A stretch of 36,769 bases of DNA from Pedosphaera sp. (GTDB lineage: Bacteria > Verrucomicrobiota > Verrucomicrobiia > Limisphaerales > JADLHS01): NCBI GenBank assembly GCA_009695195.1, contig SIBJ01000034.1, forward strand, positions 1 to 36,769. The letters run 5' to 3'. The position numbers were made by a program, and so were the translations under genes. Shown here piece after piece: positions 7,865 through 15,069 of the stretch (positions are counted from its first letter, which is position 1; each line of letters begins with the position of its first letter). The notes beneath the pieces were generated by a model. That model was not told the DNA's origin. It did not search any database and saw only the letters and a program-made list of their open reading frames with translations.

Positions 7865-9772
7865 TCACTTGAAGAATCCAATGATGAAGCCGATGGCAAA
7901 GAGCAGCATCGCCACCGCCGCCACGATCACTTGCGTGGTGGTGCAGATGGTCACGGCCTGTTCGCCGAGGCGGGTGGCCTGGGTCACCTGCGAGTCCAGC
8001 AATTTGTCCGCCTCCTGCGAGTAGAGCGCGTAGGCGGGAAACAATTGCGTGCGGCACAGGGCCATGGCGGCGTCCTGCCGGTTGGACTCGATCAGGCTGA
8101 AAACGCCTGCGCGGCTTTGCAGATATTCCTCCCGGCTGCGCATCATGACGGTGAAATGGTTGCTGTCGGCGGAGGAATTGATGAACGCGGCGAAGGCCGT
8201 CAGGTTGGATTCCGCACTGCGGCTCGTGGCCTGGATGTCGGCCCAGATCTGTTTTCTTTCCCCCGGCGCCGTGGTGAGCAGCAGGCGCAGCGTGCCTTTG
8301 AAGCCTTGATCAATGGTCGCGTTCGCCCCGCTCATATGCCGCAGCGCCGGCATCTTCTCGGCCACGATCCCGCGCACTTCGTGTTTCAAATAACTCATGC
8401 TCCCGAACCCCAGCGCGCCGACCAGCAACAAGCCCAGCGCCCCGACGAGGATCCCGCGGGCGGAAACCAGTTTATGCAGCGCCGTCACCGCGCCGCCCAT
8501 GCCGGAGTAACGCACCTGCGTGGTGCGCCCCGGCTCGCGCTCGTTCTCCCGCAACGTCGCCTCGTACACGCCGCGCATCGCGTCGCCCTTCCGGGCCCAA
8601 TCGTAATCTGCCTCCACCACCTGCCGCGCCGCGCGCCCGTGCGCCGCCACCAGTTCCCGGTCCGCGTCGTACCGCCGGATCGCCGCCGCCAGTCCCGCCA
8701 CCACGCTCGCGCGGCTGCCCAACGGGATGAGGATGCCGCAATCCGCCCGCACCGCCACCGCCGGCCCGCCGCAGTCCAGGCAGATCGCCGGCAGTTCGTT
8801 CAACATCGCCTCAATCAACGCATAACCGCCCGTGTCGTGCAGGCTCGGAAAAAGAAACACATCGTAGTCGCGGTACACGTTCAGGATTTCCGCGCGCGGC
8901 AGCCGGCCTTTGAAAAACACGCGGTCCGCCAGCCCCAGCCGCCGCACCCGCTGCTCGGCGGAGGCCTGGAAATTCCCCGAGCCGTACAGCGTCAACGTCG
9001 CGTTCGTCCCCGAAGCCGCCAGCGCGTCCAGCGCGAGGTCCACGCCTTTCAACGTGATGAGGTTGCCCACGAACAGCAGCCGCAGCGCGCCTGCCCCAGG
9101 CGCGTGCGCCGGATGCGGAAGTTCCTTCACGTGCAGCCCGATCGTCGGCATCAGGTCCGACGCATACCCCAGCCGCTGAAACGTCGCCTGCATGTCGCGC
9201 GTGGACGCGAGAATCTTCGTCGTCACGCCCGCGCGTTTGCCCAGCACCTGGAACGGCGCCGCCTGCACGAAATTATTCAGCCCGCGCAACAGTTCCACGA
9301 TCAACGACGGCGGATGATGCCACGGCAACAGCGCCGGGCGCACCGACTCGATCCCGCCGATCGGCCCCCAGATCGTCGGCACGCCGTGCCCCCAGATCGC
9401 CGTCGGATAACGAAACCCCGCGAACGTCACGTGATGCATCAGATCGAACCGGTGGACGGCGTGAAGCTGCGTCACGATTTCGTGCGCCGACCGTTGCCAG
9501 AGCAGGTAGTACCACTTCACCGCGCGCGTCTTCTTCTTCATGTCCAGCACCGGGTGACTGCGGTCGTGATAGACGAACTGCGGCACGGGTTGCTTTCCCC
9601 CCAGCCGCTGCAACTCCGCCTCGATGTTCGCGCGATTGTTCTCCCGCGTCAGCACCACCACATCGTGAAAACGCGCGATCTGCAACGCCCATTGCCAGCC
9701 CACTTCCGGCTCCGAGCCTTTGCCCGGCTCGCACGCGTAGGCGGAGATGAGAACTTTGAGTCGCTTCGACAT
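7865..9772 (-). CDS. Glycosyltransferase (GT4) fused to membrane-anchored four-helix-bundle sensor domain
   Basis: A 635-residue protein of two parts. Residues 1 to about 410 form a GT4-type glycosyltransferase: a GSEPEVGW glycine-rich loop near 19-26, TIWGPIGG at 133-140, LLFVGNLITLKGVDLALDAL at 232-251, and the sugar-nucleotide motif DTGGYALIE at 313-321 (D in place of the usual first E of EX7E). Residues 438-459 are a membrane helix, about 460-610 an all-helical segment resembling the 4HB_MCP ligand-binding domain of chemoreceptors, and 614-634 a second membrane helix ending at FFK. No HAMP, kinase or methyl-accepting domain follows. The frame is continuous. An internal ATG at 8500 (Met425) could start the membrane part on its own. 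It converges on the cyclase gene with 54 bp between stops. Confidence 0.82.
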   Translation of the reverse strand: MSKRLKVLISAYACEPGKGSEPEVGWQWALQIARFHDVVVLTRENNRANIEAELQRLGGKQPVPQFVYHDRSHPVLDMKKKTRAVKWYYLLWQRSAHEIVTQLHAVHRFDLMHHVTFAGFRYPTAIWGHGVPTIWGPIGGIESVRPALLPWHHPPSLIVELLRGLNNFVQAAPFQVLGKRAGVTTKILASTRDMQATFQRLGYASDLMPTIGLHVKELPHPAHAPGAGALRLLFVGNLITLKGVDLALDALAASGTNATLTLYGSGNFQASAEQRVRRLGLADRVFFKGRLPRAEILNVYRDYDVFLFPSLHDTGGYALIEAMLNELPAICLDCGGPAVAVRADCGILIPLGSRASVVAGLAAAIRRYDADRELVAAHGRAARQVVEADYDWARKGDAMRGVYEATLRENEREPGRTTQVRYSGMGGAVTALHKLVSARGILVGALGLLLVGALGFGSMSYLKHEVRGIVAEKMPALRHMSGANATIDQGFKGTLRLLLTTAPGERKQIWADIQATSRSAESNLTAFAAFINSSADSNHFTVMMRSREEYLQSRAGVFSLIESNRQDAAMALCRTQLFPAYALYSQEADKLLDSQVTQATRLGEQAVTICTTTQVIVAAVAMLLFAIGFIIGFFK

Positions 9773-9823
9773 GTTTCGCGCGCAGCCTAATCAACCCCGC
9801 CACCCGCAGCAAGCCCCGGCCCG

Positions 9824-10020
9824 GGGTGCGATTAAAGGCAGGTGAGGGTGAGCGGGTGCTGGCGGTATTTTTGGACTGCGGTGGCAAGTCGGACGCGACA
9901 CCGCTTTCGAGCGAACGAGGCGGGTGGCTCATTGCCCTCGCCGTCGTCGGTGCCAAAGCGGTGTCGCGTCCGACTTGCCACCGCAGTCCATTATGCCCTC
10001 ACCCGTTTTTAATCACACCC
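9824..10020 (+). mobile_element. MITE-like element, copy A (197 bp, 9-bp target duplication)
   Basis: The element starts GGGTGCGATTAAA and ends TTTTTAATCACACCC, giving imperfect terminal inverted repeats that extend to about 26 bp (through AGGTGAGGG and its partner CCCTCACCC). Inside, 9873-9907 and 9955-9989 form a perfect 35-bp inverted repeat around a 47-nt centre. It is flanked by the direct repeat CCCGGCCCG at 9815-9823 and 10021-10029, read as a target-site duplication. It encodes no protein. It fills the divergent gap between the glycosyltransferase and coaD genes, about 50 bp from each start codon. Confidence 0.85.
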
Positions 10021-10081
10021 CCCGGCCCGTGCCGGAGAATTTCCTCCTCGTCATCCGGTGCGCGGCTGATAAATTCCTGCC

Positions 10082-10570
10082 ATGCGCACGGCCATTTATC
10101 CCGGAAGTTTTGACCCGCTCACCAACGGGCATCTGGACGTGATCCAGCGCGCGACGAAATTGTTCGACCGCGTCATCGTCGCCGTTGCCAAGAACGAGAG
10201 CAAACATCCGCTGTTCACCATCGAGGAGCGGCTGGAAATCGTTCGTGAAGGCGTCCGCCATCTGCCCGCCGTGGAGGCGGACTCGTTTGATGGCTTGCTC
10301 GTCGAATATGCCGAGCGAATGGCGGCCCAGGCGGTGGTGCGCGGGTTGCGGGCGGTTTCGGATTTCGAGTTCGAGTTCCAGTTGGCGCTCATGAACCGCA
10401 AACTCAACGAGCGCGTGGAAACCATTTTCATGATGCCCAAGGACACCTACACGTTTTTGAGTTCGCGGATCGTGAAGGAGATCGCCCGGTTCGGCGGCGA
10501 CGTCAGCTCGTTTGTGCCCGCTCATGTGCAAATCGCGTTGAAATTCAAACTGGCCAGCCATCCGGCCTGA
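10082..10570 (+). CDS. coaD: Phosphopantetheine adenylyltransferase
   Basis: A 162-residue protein, the normal length. It transfers AMP from ATP to 4'-phosphopantetheine to give dephospho-CoA, the penultimate step of coenzyme A synthesis, in the cytoplasm. Seen directly: the nucleotidyltransferase start YPGSFDPLTNGHLDVI with the T-x-GH motif (Thr14, His18), VRGLRAVSDFEFE in the middle, and the C-terminal FLSSRIVKEIARFGGD signature matching the ISSxxVRE-type block. It opens a five-gene run with tight spacing (5 bp to the next gene), so it probably shares an mRNA with the ribosomal L32 and fatty acid genes. The upstream 60 bp end in a MITE-like element, which may have displaced or replaced the native promoter. 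Confidence 0.97.
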   Translation: MRTAIYPGSFDPLTNGHLDVIQRATKLFDRVIVAVAKNESKHPLFTIEERLEIVREGVRHLPAVEADSFDGLLVEYAERMAAQAVVRGLRAVSDFEFEFQLALMNRKLNERVETIFMMPKDTYTFLSSRIVKEIARFGGDVSSFVPAHVQIALKFKLASHPA

Positions 10571-10575
10571 ACGCC

Positions 10576-11061
10576 ATGCCGTTGCTCGTCAATCTCCGGA
10601 ATCTCGCCCGGCGCGAACTGGCGCTGCAAGGCGAATTGCCCGTCGCCGAACTCGATCTGGAACTCCGGGACGAGATGGTCCAGGCGCGGCAGCCGTTGCG
10701 CTATGATCTCGAAGTGCAGGAGTTGAATGACAGCGTGCTGGCGCGGGGCGAACTGGAGTTGACGCTGGATTGCCAGTGCGTGCGCTGCCTCAAACCCTTT
10801 GAATACCGGCTGGAAGTGGCCGATTGGGTGTGTCATTTGCCGCTCGAAGGCGATGACAAGGTGTCCGTGGTGGACGATTCCGTGGACTTGACGCCCCAGA
10901 TTCGCGAAGATATTCTCCTGACCTTTCCGGCGCATCCGGTGTGTGATCCACAATGCGGCGGACTGGCCGGAAGGAGTTCCGGGGCCAAAAAAAAGCCGGC
11001 CACCAACGCGCCCCGCCCCGCGGGATCGGCGTGGGATAAACTGGATAAACTGAAACTTTAA
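10576..11061 (+). CDS. YceD/DUF177 family protein
   Basis: A 161-residue protein of the DUF177 family, which almost always precedes rpmF; in E. coli YceD and in plants the family is implicated in 23S rRNA accumulation or processing. Cysteines C68-x2-C71 (in CVRCLKPF) and C123-x3-C127 (in CDPQCGGL) match the paired Cys motifs of the family and could bind zinc. The tail is Lys/Ala/Pro-rich and probably disordered before a final DKLDKLKL helix. The position between coaD and rpmF, with gaps of 5 and 12 bp, supports the assignment. Confidence 0.9.
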   Translation: MPLLVNLRNLARRELALQGELPVAELDLELRDEMVQARQPLRYDLEVQELNDSVLARGELELTLDCQCVRCLKPFEYRLEVADWVCHLPLEGDDKVSVVDDSVDLTPQIREDILLTFPAHPVCDPQCGGLAGRSSGAKKKPATNAPRPAGSAWDKLDKLKL

Positions 11062-11073
11062 CCGAAAAGAATT

Positions 11074-11262
11074 ATGGGCGTCCCAAAACGTAAACCGTCA
11101 ACCAGTCGTCAACGCATGCGCCGCGCTTACAACAGCGTGTTGCGCCTGCCCCAATTGAACACGTGCCCGCAATGCGCGGCGCCGTACATTCCGCACCGGG
11201 TCTGCCCGGCGTGCGGTTTTTACAAGGGGCGACAGGTCCTGACGATTACGGCCGGGGCTTGA
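11074..11262 (+). CDS. rpmF: 50S ribosomal protein L32
   Basis: A 62-residue basic protein. The MGVPKRKPSTSRQRMRR start is the canonical L32 N-terminus. Four cysteines in C31-x2-C34 and C44-x2-C47 form the zinc ribbon of the C+ form of L32. It sits in the large subunit near the peptide exit side. Its place in the yceD-rpmF-plsX-fabH order is among the most conserved in bacteria. Confidence 0.97.
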   Translation: MGVPKRKPSTSRQRMRRAYNSVLRLPQLNTCPQCAAPYIPHRVCPACGFYKGRQVLTITAGA

Positions 11263-11275
11263 GCGGTTTCCCGGA

Positions 11276-11294
11276 CGCGGAAAACTTTTCCGCG
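11276..11294. repeat. Short palindrome between rpmF and plsX
   Basis: CGCGGAAAA, one C, then TTTTCCGCG: a perfect 9-bp inverted repeat. It starts 14 bp after the rpmF stop and ends 11 bp before the plsX start. As RNA the single-base loop is unfavourable, so it could be a weak processing hairpin, a protein site or chance. Confidence 0.35.
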
Positions 11295-11305
11295 GCTTTG
11301 CGTTT

Positions 11306-12340
11306 ATGCGAATCGCAGTGGATGTCATGGGTGGCGACCACGGTTGCGAGGTCGTCATCGCCGGTGCCAAACTGGCCCTCGAAGCCGACGACAAGATTTC
11401 CGCGCTCCATCTTGTCGGCGACCAGGGCCAGATCGAAGCGGCTTTGAAAAAAGCCGCCCTCCGCGACGCGCGGGTTCAGATTCTCCACTGCACCGAAGTC
11501 CTCACGATGGAGGACAAACCCCTCGAAGGCATCCGCAAGAAAAAAGATTCCTCGATGGTCCGCGCCATCGAACTCGTCCGCGAAGACAAGGCCGACGCCG
11601 TCATCTCCCCCGGCAACACCGGCGCGCTCGTCGCCGGCTCGATGAAATTGCGCCGGCTCGAAGGCGTGGAACGTCCGGCCATCGTCGCGCGGATGCCCTC
11701 GCGCACGGGCGATTTTGTGCTGCTCGATGCGGGCGCGAATCCGGTTTGCGAACCGCAACATCTCGCGCAGTTTGCGGTCATGGGAAATGTTTACGCCCGC
11801 GAAATCCTCGGCCTCGCCAAACCGCGCGTCGGCGTGCTGAGCAACGGCTCGGAGGAATCCAAAGGCAACGACCTCACGCGCGAAGCGGCGCGGCTCTGTT
11901 CGCAACTCGATCTCAATTTCCTCGGCTACGTTGAAGGTTTTCATCTGTTCGATGACGGCGTGGATGTCGTCGTCGCCGATGGCTTCGTCGGCAACATCGT
12001 GTTGAAGGCCGCGGAAAGTCTCGGCTACGCGATGAAGAGTATCCTCAAAGCTGAACTGACCGCGAACCCGCTACGCTATCTCGGCGCGCTGTTGTGCAGC
12101 GGCGGCCTCAAGGGGCTGAAGCGGCGCATGGACCCGGAAGTCTATGGCGGCGCGGTGTTGCTCGGCTTGAACGGCGTCGTCGTCAAAATGCACGGCTCGT
12201 CGCGCGAACGCGCGGTGATGAACGCCATCCGCGTCGCGTGCGAAGAAGTCAGCCACGACCTCAACCACACCATCCTCCGCGAAATCGCGCAGGCCAATCA
12301 GCGGCTCGCCGCCGCGCCCGCCACCCCTGTTGCCGCATGA
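11306..12340 (+). CDS. plsX: Phosphate acyltransferase PlsX
   Basis: A 344-residue protein of normal family length. PlsX reversibly makes acyl-phosphate from acyl-ACP, feeding phospholipid synthesis through PlsY at the membrane. Hallmarks: MRIAVDVMGGDHG at the N-terminus, DAVISPGNTGAL near 90-101, ARMPSRTGDFVLLDAGAN near 129-146, and GFVGNIVLKAAE near 221-232. Its stop overlaps the fabH start by four bases (ATGA), showing translational coupling. Confidence 0.97.
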   Translation: MRIAVDVMGGDHGCEVVIAGAKLALEADDKISALHLVGDQGQIEAALKKAALRDARVQILHCTEVLTMEDKPLEGIRKKKDSSMVRAIELVREDKADAVISPGNTGALVAGSMKLRRLEGVERPAIVARMPSRTGDFVLLDAGANPVCEPQHLAQFAVMGNVYAREILGLAKPRVGVLSNGSEESKGNDLTREAARLCSQLDLNFLGYVEGFHLFDDGVDVVVADGFVGNIVLKAAESLGYAMKSILKAELTANPLRYLGALLCSGGLKGLKRRMDPEVYGGAVLLGLNGVVVKMHGSSRERAVMNAIRVACEEVSHDLNHTILREIAQANQRLAAAPATPVAA

Positions 12341-13374
12341 GCACCGCCTCCAAACCCAAATTCAAAAATCCCCGCGCCCGGTTCAATTTCCAGGGCCGCA
12401 CCGTTTCCATCACGGGCGTCGGTTCGTATCTCCCGTCGCGCGTGCTGACCAATCACGAACTCGAAAAACTGGTGGATACCTCGGACGATTGGATCACGTC
12501 GCGCACCGGCATCAAGGAACGCCGGATCGCCGCGAAGGATGAATTCACGTCCGACCTCGCCAGCAAAGCCGCGCAGCGCGCGTTGAAGATGGCCGGGGTC
12601 AGCGCCGATCAAATTGATCTCATCATCGTTGCCACCATCACGCCGGACATGCCCTTTCCCTCGACCGCGTGTCTCGTGCAGCAAAAGATCGGCGCGAAGA
12701 AAGCCGCGGCGTTTGATCTCGAAGCCGCGTGCTCGGGTTTTATTTACGGACTGGAAATCGGCCAGCAGTTCATCATGTCGCGCACTTACGACACGGTGCT
12801 CGTGATCGGCGCGGAAAAACTTTCCACCATTGTGGACTGGAAGGACCGCAACACCTGCGTGTTGTTCGGCGACGGCGCGGGCGCGGTGGTGATGCAAAGC
12901 CGGCCCAACTCGCACGGTTTGTTGACCGCGGTGATGGGCGCGGACGGCAGCAAAGCCACGCTCCTCGAGATGCCCGCGGGGGGCAGCCGTTGCCCGGCGA
13001 CGGCTGAGTCCGTGAGCGCGCGATTGCATTATCTCCGCATGGACGGCAAGGAAACTTTCAAGAACGCCGTGCAGGCGATGCTCACCGCCGCGCAGGAAGC
13101 ACTGCGCCGTTGCGAACTGACCATTTCGCAAATCAAGTGCGTCATCCCGCATCAGGCCAACCGCCGCATCATTGACGCCGTGGGTGAGCGGTTGGGCGCG
13201 ACGCCCGATCAACTGTTCCTCAACCTCGACCGTTACGGCAACACCTCCGCCGCGTCCGTCGCCATCGCGCTGGACGAAGCGGTGTCATCTGGAAAATTTT
13301 CCCGCGGCGACCTGATTTTGCTGGTGGTTTTCGGCGCGGGCCTGACGTGGGGCGCGGCGGTGATCGAGTGGTGA
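12337..13374 (+). CDS. fabH: 3-oxoacyl-ACP synthase III (KAS III)
   Basis: A 345-residue protein that condenses acetyl-CoA with malonyl-ACP to start type II fatty acid synthesis. The catalytic triad is visible: Cys132 in EAACSGFIYGLEIG, His272 in IPHQANRRI, Asn302 in DRYGNTSAAS. DTSDDWITSRTGIKERR near residues 47-63 is a standard FabH block. The frame is open far upstream, but the ATG at 12337 overlaps the plsX stop, and the plsX frame is clearly the coding one before it. About 20 residues precede the usual FabH start, a short basic extension. Confidence 0.97.
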   Translation: MSTASKPKFKNPRARFNFQGRTVSITGVGSYLPSRVLTNHELEKLVDTSDDWITSRTGIKERRIAAKDEFTSDLASKAAQRALKMAGVSADQIDLIIVATITPDMPFPSTACLVQQKIGAKKAAAFDLEAACSGFIYGLEIGQQFIMSRTYDTVLVIGAEKLSTIVDWKDRNTCVLFGDGAGAVVMQSRPNSHGLLTAVMGADGSKATLLEMPAGGSRCPATAESVSARLHYLRMDGKETFKNAVQAMLTAAQEALRRCELTISQIKCVIPHQANRRIIDAVGERLGATPDQLFLNLDRYGNTSAASVAIALDEAVSSGKFSRGDLILLVVFGAGLTWGAAVIEW

Positions 13375-13455
13375 GGCGTCCGGGAAGCGCGGCCAGACGG
13401 CGAGCAAAAACCTTCTTTGACGATTCGTTCGCGTATGTTATCGTGAGTCACATTT

Positions 13456-13782
13456 ATGAGCGCCAGAAAAATTACCAGCCTTGGGACTCTTCACCAACCC
13501 GTCATGGTTGAAGCGCGGCAGGAACGACTTTCCCTCTCGCACGAAGCGGTCGTCATCCACAAGAGCGGCATCGAATTCCGCAGCCCCACGCCCTTCACCG
13601 AGTGGGCGGAAATGACCGTCGAATTGAAAACGCCGGACAATGGCCGCGTGAACTGCACCGGCGTGGTCATCGCCTGCGCCGGCAACAAACACGCCGGCTA
13701 CCACGTCTCGATGGTCTTCACCAACATGTCCCGCCTGGCGCAATCGCGCCTGACGCAGATGTCCAGTTCGACGCTGGGCTGA
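13456..13782 (+). CDS. Small PilZ-like beta-barrel protein
   Basis: A 108-residue protein rich in beta-strand residues. SHEAVVIHKSGIEFRSPTPF and the later GVVIACAGNKHAGYHVSMVF resemble the central and C-terminal strands of PilZ domains (compare the S-x-x-G turn and the GYHVSMVF strand with typical G-x-x-F strands). The RxxxR motif needed for cyclic di-GMP binding is not present, so it would be a non-canonical or degenerate PilZ. It lies between fabH and the pilT-like gene and has its own terminator. The assignment is tentative. Confidence 0.55.
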   Translation: MSARKITSLGTLHQPVMVEARQERLSLSHEAVVIHKSGIEFRSPTPFTEWAEMTVELKTPDNGRVNCTGVVIACAGNKHAGYHVSMVFTNMSRLAQSRLTQMSSSTLG

Positions 13783-13803
13783 CATTGGCAACAGATTTTC
13801 CGA

Positions 13804-13831
13804 AGCCGGACGGCAACCGTCCGGCTTTTTT
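13804..13831 (+). terminator. Rho-independent terminator after the PilZ-like gene
   Basis: AGCCGGACGG (13804-13813), loop CAA, CCGTCCGGCT (13817-13826), then T to 13831. A perfect 10-bp GC-rich stem with a T run, about 20 bp after the stop codon. Confidence 0.92.
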
Positions 13832-13837
13832 GTTTGC

Positions 13838-13873
13838 AGTTCCGCGTTCACGCGGCCGCCGGAAGGCGGAACT
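13838..13873. repeat. Intergenic inverted repeat
   Basis: AGTTCCGC (13838-13845) and GCGGAACT (13866-13873) enclose a GC-rich 20-nt segment that contains the smaller palindromes CGGCCG and GCGTTCACGC. It lies directly behind the terminator and 73 bp before the pilT-like start. Confidence 0.55.
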
Positions 13874-13946
13874 CCAAACCTAACGTTGCGCTGCGGCCCA
13901 ATTTTCCTGTTTGGCGCGGCGTCAATCGCTCTGCTAGTCTCGCCGC

Positions 13947-15035
13947 ATGGAACTCTTCTACAAGATTCTCAAGACCGCCATGGAAGGCGGCGCGTCGGAC
14001 GTGCATTTGAAGATCGGGACGCCGGTGGTTTACCGCATCAACCGCGAACTCATCGCCGTCGAGTGCCCGTTCCCCACGCTCGAGTGGATGAACAACGTCG
14101 TCGCGCAGATCACGCCGGTGCATCTCAAGGAAAAGCTCCAGGAAAACCGCGAGGTGGATTTTTCCTATTACGTTCCCGGCATCGGCCGTTATCGCACGAA
14201 TCTTTTCCAGCAACGCGGTGAATGGTGCCTGGCCATGCGCTACGTGAAAACGAAAGTCCCGAGCTTTGAGGAGCTCGGCCTCATGGAATCCATCAAGAAG
14301 ATCGCTGAATCGCCGCGCGGCATTGTGCTGCTCGCCGGCTCCACCGGCTGCGGCAAGTCCACGACGCTCGCCGCGATGATCGAGCACATCAACTCCCACT
14401 TCAAAAAGCACCTCATCACCCTCGAAGACCCGATTGAATACGTGTTCGAGGACAACCAATCCATCATCGAGCAACGCGAAGTTGGGCTGGACACGCTCTC
14501 CTTCAATCACGCGCTGAAACACGTCCTGCGCCAGGACCCGGACATCATCATGATCGGCGAAATGCGCGACAACGTCAGCTTCACCGCCGCCATGAGCGCG
14601 GCGGACACCGGCCATCTCGTGCTCTCGACGCTCCACACCACCAACGCCTCGCAATCCGTCAGCCGCATCCTCGACTTCTTTCCCGCCGACGAACGCGAGC
14701 AGATCCGGCGGCAGTTGGCCGGCACGTTGCGCGCGGTGGTTTGCCAGCGCATGGTCGGCACCATCAACAACTCCATGACCCCGGCGCTGGAAATTCTCAT
14801 CAACACCGCCACGGTTAAAAAATTGATCGAGGATAACCGCCTGGACAAACTGCCCGCCGCCATCGAGACCGCCCTGGATGATGGCATGATCACCTTCAAT
14901 CAATCGCTGTTCAATCTGGTCAAGGACGGCAAGGTGACGGAGAAGGAAGCGCTCGCCAAGGCGACCAACCCGCAGGCGCTCGAAATGAATTTCAAGGGCA
15001 TCTTCCTCGACGAAGGGCGGAGAATTCTCCAGTAA
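13947..15035 (+). CDS. PilT/PilU-family type IV pilus retraction ATPase
   Basis: A 362-residue hexameric secretion ATPase of the PilT branch (lacks the long N-terminal domain of PilB). Visible: Walker A GSTGCGKST (131-139), Asp box around HLITLEDPIEYVFED (155-169), Walker B PDIIMIGEMRD (198-208) and His box TGHLVLSTLHTT (221-232). These power pilus retraction and twitching. The PilT-specific AIRNLIRE motif is not seen; instead FNQSLFNLVKDGKVT occupies the equivalent C-terminal place, which is closer to PilU-like relatives. It may work with the PilZ-like protein next door and with the pseudopilin at the window start, but no other pilus gene is in view. Confidence 0.9.
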   Translation: MELFYKILKTAMEGGASDVHLKIGTPVVYRINRELIAVECPFPTLEWMNNVVAQITPVHLKEKLQENREVDFSYYVPGIGRYRTNLFQQRGEWCLAMRYVKTKVPSFEELGLMESIKKIAESPRGIVLLAGSTGCGKSTTLAAMIEHINSHFKKHLITLEDPIEYVFEDNQSIIEQREVGLDTLSFNHALKHVLRQDPDIIMIGEMRDNVSFTAAMSAADTGHLVLSTLHTTNASQSVSRILDFFPADEREQIRRQLAGTLRAVVCQRMVGTINNSMTPALEILINTATVKKLIEDNRLDKLPAAIETALDDGMITFNQSLFNLVKDGKVTEKEALAKATNPQALEMNFKGIFLDEGRRILQ

Positions 15036-15040
15036 CTTTG

Positions 15041-15063
15041 CGGCGCGCGGCGCTCCGGGCCGC
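15041..15063. repeat. Solo arm of the 23-bp GC-rich repeat family
   Basis: This 23-mer begins CGGCGCGCGGC and ends GGGCCGC. It differs at one base from the arms at 18836-18858/18915-18937 and is related to those at 19694-19716/19772-19794. Here only one arm is present. It fills the 34-bp gap between the convergent stops of the pilT-like and amylase genes. Confidence 0.6.
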
Positions 15064-15069
15064 AGCGGG

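Noticed and set aside
7865..8500. Treating the 4HB-like membrane part as a separate gene
   Set aside because: The frame is continuous without a stop, and no clear ribosome binding site precedes the internal ATG; kept as a possibility only.
7931..9790. A 619-codon open frame antisense to the glycosyltransferase fusion
   Set aside because: Arg/His/Gln-rich shadow without any recognisable motif.
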